Below, in pieces: positions 13,530-18,990 of a DNA stretch of 18,990 nt. The stretch comes from an uncultured Bacilli bacterium (GTDB lineage: Bacteria; Bacillota_I; Bacilli_A; RF39; UBA660), in NCBI GenBank assembly GCA_947628075.1, contig CANQYF010000014.1, positions 1-18,990 on the forward strand, in the 5' to 3' direction. The notes beneath the pieces are model-generated. The model did not search any database and was not told the DNA's origin. It saw only the letters and a list, made by a program, of their open reading frames with translations. The translations under genes and the position numbers were made by a program. The stretch's first letter is position 1; each line of letters starts with the position of its first letter.

Positions 13530-14753
13530 CTAATATTGAAGTGGATACTTAGAAGTTAATTCTAATACCTCTTTAGTAAGTTTATTTAACACCTCTTCAT
13601 TCTCTTTATTCTTTAAAGCTTCATCTATAATATGCGCTACTTGAATAAAATCTTGTTCTTTAAATCCCCTTGTAGTCATCGCAGGTGATCCTATTCTAAT
13701 ACCGCTTGCTACCATCGCTTTTTCAGTTTCATTAGGAATCGTATTTTTATTTACCGTAATATGTATTTGATCAAGAAGTTTTTCGGCTTCTTTTCCAGTA
13801 ATACCTGCACTCTTTTTAACATCAAGTAGAATTAAATGATTATCAGTACCACCACTTATAACATGATAACCGAGTTTAATAAATTCATCACTCATGGCTT
13901 TAATATTTTTTAAAACTTGTTCTTGATATATTTTAAATTCTGGTTGTAATGCTTCATAAAAGCTTTGAGCTTTAGCCCCAATTACATGCATAAGTGGTCC
14001 CCCTTGAATTCCTGGGAAAATGGTTTTATTAATTTTCTGTGCTATTTCTTCATTATTAGTTAAAATAATGCCTCCACGAGGACCCCTTAAAGTTTTATGG
14101 GTAGTAGATGTAACAACATCTGCATAAGGAATTGGTGATGGATGAAGACCTACAGCAACAAGACCAGCAATATGTGCCATATCAACAAACATATAGGCTC
14201 CCACTTCATCACATATTTCTCTTATTCTTTTAAAATCAATTATTCTTGAATATGCTGATGCCCCAGCAATAATCATTTTAGGCTTTTCTTTTAAAGCAAG
14301 TTCTCTTAAAGTATCATAATTAATCATTTCGGTTTTAGGATCAACGTCATAACTTACAACTTCATAATCGATACCACTAAAATTCAAGCTATAACCATGA
14401 GTTAAATGCCCACCATGATTTAAATTCATTCCCATTACTTTATCGCCATGATTAAGAAGCGCTCTATATACAGCCATATTAGCGCTAGAGCCACTATGAG
14501 GTTGAACATTAGCATATTTACAATTAAATAATTTAGTAACATATTCGATTGCTTTATTTTCAAAAATATCAATATATTCACAACCACCATAATATCTTTT
14601 AGAAGGATATCCCTCTGCATACTTATTGGTTAAAATACTACCTTGAATTTTTAATACCTCTTTTGATACATAATTTTCTGATGCAATTAATTCAATATTT
14701 TCTTCTTGTCTTTTTCTTTCTAAATTTAATGCTTCCTCTAAAGATTTATCCAT
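13530..14753 (-). CDS. glyA: serine hydroxymethyltransferase
   Basis: GlyA converts serine and THF to glycine and methylene-THF with PLP. The 407-residue length is typical. Visible are ELIASENYVS (21-30), KYAEGYPSKRYYGG (44-57), HSGSSANMA (86-94), the PLP-binding K220 in STTHKTLRGPRGG (216-228) and FPGIQGGP. The ribosome binding site is GGGAGG 7 bases before the ATG. It lies between folD and thyX. Its product, methylene-THF, is the substrate of both neighbours, which explains the clustering. Confidence 0.97.
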   Translation of the reverse strand: MDKSLEEALNLERKRQEENIELIASENYVSKEVLKIQGSILTNKYAEGYPSKRYYGGCEYIDIFENKAIEYVTKLFNCKYANVQPHSGSSANMAVYRALLNHGDKVMGMNLNHGGHLTHGYSLNFSGIDYEVVSYDVDPKTEMINYDTLRELALKEKPKMIIAGASAYSRIIDFKRIREICDEVGAYMFVDMAHIAGLVAVGLHPSPIPYADVVTSTTHKTLRGPRGGIILTNNEEIAQKINKTIFPGIQGGPLMHVIGAKAQSFYEALQPEFKIYQEQVLKNIKAMSDEFIKLGYHVISGGTDNHLILLDVKKSAGITGKEAEKLLDQIHITVNKNTIPNETEKAMVASGIRIGSPAMTTRGFKEQDFIQVAHIIDEALKNKENEEVLNKLTKEVLELTSKYPLQY

Positions 14754-14774
14754 AATTTAACCTCCCATTTAATT

Positions 14775-15596
14775 TTAATCTATTTTTTCTAATAAATTTT
14801 CAAAAATCATCGCTACAGTCATTGGCCCTACTCCACCTGGAACAGGAGTTATATATGATACTTGATCTAAAACATTATCATAATCGACATCACCAACAAC
14901 TTTACCATCTACTCTAGATATACCCACATCAATTACTACTGCCCCAAATTTTATCATCTCTTTAGTAATAAATTTAGGCTTTCCGACAGCACTAATTACG
15001 ATATCAGCATTTTTTGTATGCTCACTTAAATTATAAGTATGAGAATGACACATTGTAACTGTGGCATTTCTTCTTATCAATAAATTAAATAATGGTTTTC
15101 CGACAATTAAACTTCGATTAATTAAACAAACATTTTTACCGTCTAAATCAATATGATAATAATCTAATAATTTCATTATACCTTTAGGTGTACAAGAAAT
15201 ATGACTAGGCTTTCCTAAAACTAAGTTACCCATTGATATATTTGAAAAGCCATCAATATCTTTACTTGGTTTAATTTTATTAAAACATTTTATTATATCA
15301 ATGTGGTCTGGAACTGGGCTTTGTAAAATAATACCATTAATTTCATCATTATTATTTAAAGATTCAATTAAATTAATTACTTCATCCTCGGTAGCGTTTT
15401 CCTCTAAATGATATAATTTGCCTATTACTCCTAATTCTTCACATCTTTTTAATTTATTTTTTATATATATATTACTTGCTTCATTATTACCTACCCAAAT
15501 GATTGCTAAGCCTAATTTTTTATCTAATTTATCTATTTTTAATTTTAACTCATTAAGAAGTTCTGTACTTACTTTTTTACCATCTAATATTGTCAT
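14775..15596 (-). CDS. folD: bifunctional methylene-THF dehydrogenase / methenyl-THF cyclohydrolase
   Basis: FolD interconverts methylene-, methenyl- and 10-formyl-THF using NADP. The 273-residue length is slightly short of the usual ~285. The catalytic YxxxK is Y44-K48 (SNIYIKNK). Also present are ILQSPVPDHID, KDIDGF, TPKGIMKLL, the Rossmann entry NRSLIVGKP (Asn where Gly is usual before R) and the signature TPVPGGVGPMTVAM near the end. The start codon overlaps the ruvB stop as ATGA, with GGGAGG upstream inside ruvB. Confidence 0.95.
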   Translation of the reverse strand: MTILDGKKVSTELLNELKLKIDKLDKKLGLAIIWVGNNEASNIYIKNKLKRCEELGVIGKLYHLEENATEDEVINLIESLNNNDEINGIILQSPVPDHIDIIKCFNKIKPSKDIDGFSNISMGNLVLGKPSHISCTPKGIMKLLDYYHIDLDGKNVCLINRSLIVGKPLFNLLIRRNATVTMCHSHTYNLSEHTKNADIVISAVGKPKFITKEMIKFGAVVIDVGISRVDGKVVGDVDYDNVLDQVSYITPVPGGVGPMTVAMIFENLLEKID

Positions 15597-16612
15597 TGAT
15601 CCTCCCTAAACATTCCTAAATTGTATACAATTCCTAAACTTTTATATGCTTTTTCCGTTGCAATACGGCCACTTCTGGTTCTTTTAATAAACCCTTCTTG
15701 TAATAAATATGGTTCAACGACATCTTCTATAGTTGTTACTTCTTCGCCAATACTAGTTGAAATCGTTTCTACTCCAACTGGACCCCCATTAAATTTTTCA
15801 ATTAAACTTGTCAAATATTCCCGGTCAATACTATCTAGGCCAGAATCATCTACATGCAATCTTTTTAAAGCTTTTAAAGTAATATCTAAATCAATTACTC
15901 CTGTTCCTTCTACTAAAGCAAAGTCCCTAACTCTTCTAAATAGCCTATTTGCTACCCGAGGTGTCTTTCTACTTCTTCTTGCAAGTTCCATTGCCGCATC
16001 TTCTTCAACTTTTATATCAAAAACTTTGCCACTTCTAATAACGATATCTTTAAGTTCATCGTAAGTATAATACTCTAATTTTGATACAATACCAAATCTA
16101 TCTCTTAAAGGGCTCGATAAATCTCCGGCTCTTGTCGTGGCTCCGACTAAAGTGAATGGTGGCAAATTAATTTTTATACTTTTACTCTTGCCTTCCCCAC
16201 CACCTATTACTAAATCTATTTCGAAATCTTCCATGGCAGGATATAAAATTTCCTCAATGTAAGATGGCATACGATGAATTTCATCTATAAATAATACATC
16301 ACCCGGCTCTAAATTCGATAAAATGGCTGCTAGATCACCAGTTTTTTCAATTGATGGCCCACTTGCTGTTCGAAGTGTCGAACCTAGTTCATTTGCAATT
16401 ATATGAGCTAATGTAGTCTTTCCTAAACCAGGAGGGCCATATAAAAGAACATGATCTAATGGTTCATTACGCATTTTAGCGGCTTTTATAAAAATTCTTA
16501 AATTTTCTTTTATTTCATTTTGCCCAACATATTCATCTAAACTCTCAGGTCGAATATTTTTTTCAAATATATCTTCATCTTTTAATTCTGTACTTACAAT
16601 TCTATCATCCAT
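15593..16612 (-). CDS. ruvB: Holliday junction branch migration ATPase RuvB
   Basis: RuvB is the hexameric AAA+ motor that drives branch migration with RuvA. The 339-residue protein has Walker A GPPGLGKT (59-66), Walker B FIDEIHRM (about 109-116), sensor 1 GATTR, the arginine-finger region LRDRFG and the C-terminal winged helix with GPVGVETI, IEDVVEPYL and RTRSGR. The start has CAGGAGG upstream. A good promoter precedes it at 16640-16668, so ruvB and the folate/thymidylate genes behind it can be transcribed separately from ruvA. Confidence 0.97.
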   Translation of the reverse strand: MDDRIVSTELKDEDIFEKNIRPESLDEYVGQNEIKENLRIFIKAAKMRNEPLDHVLLYGPPGLGKTTLAHIIANELGSTLRTASGPSIEKTGDLAAILSNLEPGDVLFIDEIHRMPSYIEEILYPAMEDFEIDLVIGGGEGKSKSIKINLPPFTLVGATTRAGDLSSPLRDRFGIVSKLEYYTYDELKDIVIRSGKVFDIKVEEDAAMELARRSRKTPRVANRLFRRVRDFALVEGTGVIDLDITLKALKRLHVDDSGLDSIDREYLTSLIEKFNGGPVGVETISTSIGEEVTTIEDVVEPYLLQEGFIKRTRSGRIATEKAYKSLGIVYNLGMFREDQ

Positions 16613-16639
16613 TTTTGCCTCCTGTTTTATGTTAATTAA

Positions 16640-16668
16640 ATAATATCATTAAACCAAATTTTTAACAA
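16640..16668 (-). promoter_or_regulatory. promoter of ruvB-folD-glyA-thyX-pyrH-tmk
   Basis: On the minus strand TTGTTA (16668-16663), a 17-bp spacer and TATTAT (16645-16640) preceded by TGA form an extended -10 promoter. It lies in the 78-bp ruvA-ruvB gap and is the best candidate to drive the six-gene run. Confidence 0.65.
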
Positions 16669-16690
16669 GCATTTTTTACAAACTTACGTT

Positions 16691-17248
16691 CTATTTTAAT
16701 AATAGTTTCAACGCTTCTTTTACTTGATCTTCTAAAGTTTTTGATTTATCAATATTTGGAATTATTTTTCTTATTTCACTAGTTTTATAGCCTAAATTTT
16801 CTAAAACACTAATTAATTCTTCAACATTATTATCTTCATTTACATATTCGGTATCAACTTGAACTTTACCTTTTAAATCTAAGATAATTTGCCGAGCTAA
16901 TTTTTCCCCAATTTTAGGAAATTTAGTAAGATATAAAATATTCTCTTTATTAATAGCATCTACAATCCCACTTATAGAACCAGTTGCAAATATACCAGAT
17001 GCAACTTTAGGACCCATGCCTTTAACATTAATAAGTTTCATAAATAATTCTTTTTCTTCGATAGTTTTAAAGCCATAAAGAGAGTATTCATCTTCTCTAA
17101 TATGATTATATACAAAAATCTTATAATTCTCATTTAATTGATAGCTAAAAGGATTAGGCACATATATTTGATATCCTATACCATTTACATCAACTACAAT
17201 ACTATCTGAATTTATACAATCTATTTTACCATTAAAATAATTATACAT
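16691..17248 (-). CDS. ruvA: Holliday junction DNA helicase subunit RuvA
   Basis: RuvA is the tetrameric junction-binding partner of RuvB. From the ATG at 17248 the protein has 185 residues and begins MYNYFNGKID, matching the family start. Domain I is an OB fold (1-60) with the acidic pin REDEYSLYGF (51-60). Two helix-hairpin-helix motifs follow (INVKGMGPKVA near 73-83 and FPKIGEKLARQI near 108-119). A C-terminal domain for RuvB contact ends ALKLLLK. The frame stays open for 39 codons upstream, but GGTGAT lies 4 bases before this ATG and a TATAAT lies 16 bases before it, so the longer form would include the promoter. Confidence 0.95.
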   Translation of the reverse strand: MYNYFNGKIDCINSDSIVVDVNGIGYQIYVPNPFSYQLNENYKIFVYNHIREDEYSLYGFKTIEEKELFMKLINVKGMGPKVASGIFATGSISGIVDAINKENILYLTKFPKIGEKLARQIILDLKGKVQVDTEYVNEDNNVEELISVLENLGYKTSEIRKIIPNIDKSKTLEDQVKEALKLLLK

Positions 17249-17264
17249 AACTATCACCATTTTC

Positions 17265-17270
17265 ATTATA
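17265..17270 (-). promoter_or_regulatory. -10 element of ruvA
   Basis: A perfect TATAAT on the minus strand (17270-17265) lies just before the GGTGAT ribosome binding site. No good -35 is seen at 16-18 bp. A terminator ends the previous gene upstream, so ruvA needs its own promoter. Confidence 0.5.
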
Positions 17271-17313
17271 CAATAAATATTTAAAAGAAAAAATAACTTT
17301 TTAAATTTCCAAT

Positions 17314-17340
17314 AAAAAAAGTTATAGATTTCTCTATAAC
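17314..17340 (-). terminator. Rho-independent terminator of the TYAYY protein gene
   Basis: On the minus strand GTTATAG (17340-17334) pairs with CTATAAC (17327-17321) around a 6-base loop, followed by seven T. The stem begins at the last base of the stop codon. Confidence 0.82.
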
Positions 17341-18158
17341 TATGCCTCTGCACTTGGATTAGCAATTAAGCTAATAATTGATTCAAAAGTTTTATTTTCA
17401 GTTGTATTGTCGTAACTAGGATCATGAGTTTTAGGATCACTACTAGTATACATTTGAGCATCGCCTTCATAATAATCTACCCATAAACGAACTTTAAATG
17501 TCTTTGATTCTCCTGTTGCGATACTACTATTTTCAATAATATAATAATTTTTTGTTTTATAAGTCTCAGCTTTAGTATCTAATTTTTTGTTTATTTCATC
17601 TTCCAATATTTTTATGTTATTAGTATTTTTAATCTTAGATAAACTGGTTAAATATTGTCCGCTTTCCCCTAAAGCACTATTATCTACTTGATAATTAAAT
17701 CTTATTTTATTATCAGGAATATGAGTAGTGGTATCTTCTTCACCTTCTAAAATAGATGTACTTACTTCATCAGTAGATAATGTTGTAATTGCTAATATAT
17801 AATTAACAGGATTTTGGACTCTTTGACAGTTATTAGTTATTTTAATTTCCATTGGTTTTAAATTATCTTCACTATCAGTTTTACCCAAAGCCCACTTATC
17901 AGTAACTGGATAATTTAAAGGCAAGCCAATCGTTCCAACTGATGTACTACTTACCTCTGTAAATGTTATATCAATACAATCAGTTGATCCTTTTACATTT
18001 GTATGGGAAGTACCCGGTTCTGTTATCGAAACTTTATAATATGCATATGTTCCTGATATCGCTAAAACTATTAAAAGCACTACTAAAACAATTATAAAAA
18101 ACAAATATCTTCTAGAATTTTCTTTTTTATTTTCACTTTTTTGCATATTCTCTTTCAT
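17340..18158 (-). CDS. membrane-anchored TYAYY surface protein (TasA/SipW-substrate-like)
   Basis: The 272-residue protein has a charged N-terminus (1-17), a hydrophobic segment (about 18-36) and then SGTYAYY (35-41). This junction is common in secreted beta-rich proteins of Bacilli that resemble TasA/camelysin and SipW-type substrates. The exported part is rich in Thr, Ser and Asn, has two cysteines (C61, C111) that could form a disulfide, and ends with the beta-strand-like FKVRLWVDYY and TFESIISLIAN. No sortase motif or enzyme motif is seen. The start has AGGTGAT 5 bases upstream. It lies between obg and ruvA but ends in its own terminator, so the adjacency is probably not functional. Family membership is by pattern only. 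Confidence 0.72.
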   Translation of the reverse strand: MKENMQKSENKKENSRRYLFFIIVLVVLLIVLAISGTYAYYKVSITEPGTSHTNVKGSTDCIDITFTEVSSTSVGTIGLPLNYPVTDKWALGKTDSEDNLKPMEIKITNNCQRVQNPVNYILAITTLSTDEVSTSILEGEEDTTTHIPDNKIRFNYQVDNSALGESGQYLTSLSKIKNTNNIKILEDEINKKLDTKAETYKTKNYYIIENSSIATGESKTFKVRLWVDYYEGDAQMYTSSDPKTHDPSYDNTTENKTFESIISLIANPSAEA

Positions 18159-18170
18159 AATATCACCTAT

Positions 18171-18182
18171 ATCATACCAAAA
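18171..18182 (-). promoter_or_regulatory. possible extended -10 of the TYAYY protein gene
   Basis: TGGTATGAT on the minus strand (hexamer 18176-18171) lies immediately before the AGGTGAT ribosome binding site. No matching -35 is visible, and a second TATAAT-like stretch lies ~15 bases upstream. Confidence 0.3.
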
Positions 18183-18219
18183 TTATTATAATATATTTAT
18201 TTGAATTTAGCAATAAGTA

Positions 18220-18990
18220 TCATTCTTTAAATTCAAAAATATAATCTAAAATTTTTACTTCGTCCCCTCTTTTAGCACCTAGACGTTCTAATTCATCTTC
18301 GATGCCCATTCCTTTTAATTTGCGAGCAAATCTTAAAACAGCTTCTTCCTCATTAAATTTAGTCATATTAAATAATCTTTCAATTTCGGCTCCTTTTAAA
18401 ACCCAAATATCATCTTCTTTTGTAATAGTATATGGTTTTTCATTCTTAAACTTAAAAATCATATGACTTTCATAATCACTATCATCATAAATATTATTTA
18501 TATTATTTTCTTCTAATTTATCACCAATATAATTTAAAAGTTCTTCTATCCCAACATTATTCATTGCACTAATTGGAAAAACAATTTTATCTTTATACTT
18601 TTGTTTAAATAATTTTAAATTAGCATCTGATCCTTCTAAATCAATTTTATTCGCTACAATTATTTCAATTTTATTTTCTAACTTTTTACTATATTTACTT
18701 AATTCGTTTCGGATCATTTCATAATCATCAATTGGATTTCGTCCTTCACTACCACTTATATCAATAACATGACATAAAATCTTTGTCCTAATTGCATGTT
18801 TTAAAAATTTATCTCCCAATCCGACTCCATCTGAAGCTCCCTCAATTAAGCCAGGTAAATCAGCCATAACAAAAGTCTTTTTATTTTTTAATTTAACTAC
18901 CCCTAAATTTGGTGATAAAGTTGTAAAGTGATAAGCAGCAATCTTCGGTTTACTAGCACTTATTTGAGAAAGTAATGTACTTTTACCAAC
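18220..18990 (-). CDS. obg: GTPase Obg/CgtA, 5'-truncated by the window edge
   Basis: Obg is a ribosome-associated GTPase needed for large-subunit assembly and stress control. The frame is open to the edge. The last 256 codons are present, starting inside the P-loop (VGKSTLLS). Then follow switch I (YHFTTLSPNLGVV, normally YPFTTL, here with His), G3 DLPGLIEGA, G4 NKIDLEG, G5 ISAMNNVG, and the C-terminal OCT domain ending YIFEFKE. The glycine-rich N-terminal Obg fold lies outside. An ATG at 18867 is internal and not the start. In B. subtilis obg also lies upstream of ruvA-ruvB. Confidence 0.95.
   Translation of the reverse strand, partial: VGKSTLLSQISASKPKIAAYHFTTLSPNLGVVKLKNKKTFVMADLPGLIEGASDGVGLGDKFLKHAIRTKILCHVIDISGSEGRNPIDDYEMIRNELSKYSKKLENKIEIIVANKIDLEGSDANLKLFKQKYKDKIVFPISAMNNVGIEELLNYIGDKLEENNINNIYDDSDYESHMIFKFKNEKPYTITKEDDIWVLKGAEIERLFNMTKFNEEEAVLRFARKLKGMGIEDELERLGAKRGDEVKILDYIFEFKE

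Noticed and set aside
15621..16064. Plus-strand open frame of 147 codons inside ruvB
   Set aside because: It is antisense to highly conserved ruvB sequence, with no start signal. It looks like a by-product of ruvB codon use.
17249..17365. A 39-codon N-terminal extension of RuvA
   Set aside because: It would span the -10 element and the terminator of the neighbouring gene. RuvA proteins start at the MYNYFNG position, which has a good GGTGAT site.
18200..18237. Hairpin at the end of obg (TTTGAATTTA with TAAATTCAAA) as a terminator
   Set aside because: The 10-bp stem is all but GC-free, has an 18-base loop and no U-run after it, so a terminator role is not supported.
1..18990. Mycoplasma-type genetic code (UGA = Trp)
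   Set aside because: rarA, ruvB and obg end at UGA precisely where their families end, and tryptophans in the recognised proteins are encoded by UGG.

Overview
The window is a very AT-rich, compact bacterial chromosome segment. It looks like an uncultured low-GC Bacillota lineage of the Bacilli/Erysipelotrichia/RF39 (Mollicutes-like) type. Pointers are AAGGAG/GGAGG/GGTGAT ribosome binding sites, extended -10 promoters, Bacillus-like neighbourhoods (obg, ruvA-ruvB, queA-tgt and a TIGR04086 protein; tcdA near rarA), and surface proteins of the 'TYAYY' and pseudopilin-like kinds. rarA, ruvB and obg all end in TGA, so the standard bacterial code is used and not the Mycoplasma code 4. Taxonomy is inference from gene content, not from a marker-gene search.

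Left part (1-4933). A possible 6S RNA tail precedes tcdA (t6A cyclisation). tcdA converges on, and overlaps by 26 bases, the gpsA end of a rarA-gpsA operon. A divergent promoter region separates rarA from a XerC/XerD-type tyrosine recombinase. After a strong bidirectional terminator come a 43-residue Asn/Ser-rich basic peptide and a ZIP-family metal transporter, both on the minus strand.

Centre (4934-5656). This is the only long gap in an otherwise packed window. It holds the most informative non-coding signal: a 28-bp dif-like Xer recombination site at 5331-5358, with 11-bp arms around a 6-bp centre. A symmetrical 77-bp palindromic element with four GGATAT/ATATCC motifs lies about 160 bp further on. 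The window therefore probably contains the replication terminus and chromosome-dimer resolution site, 1.4 kb from a xer gene. To the right of dif nearly every gene is on the minus strand, as expected for genes co-oriented with replication running toward dif.

Right of dif (5657-8398). A consensus promoter drives an HTH protein and an eight-cysteine membrane-anchored protein of unknown function. Next are a DUF421 (YetF-like) membrane protein and, divergently, a small TIGR04086 membrane protein.

Housekeeping block (8399-18990, minus strand). From the 3' end to the 5' end of the transcripts this holds a small pseudopilin-like protein, tgt and queA (queuosine pathway), then ruvB-folD-glyA-thyX-pyrH-tmk with ruvA just upstream. 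folD, glyA, thyX and tmk form a serine/one-carbon to dTDP route, with pyrH supplying UDP. The thymidylate synthase is a long protein that appears to be two ThyX-like domains in tandem. Upstream of ruvA are a membrane-anchored TYAYY surface protein and the 3' two thirds of obg, which runs off the right edge.

Several terminators have the stop codon inside the hairpin stem, a mark of the compact layout.
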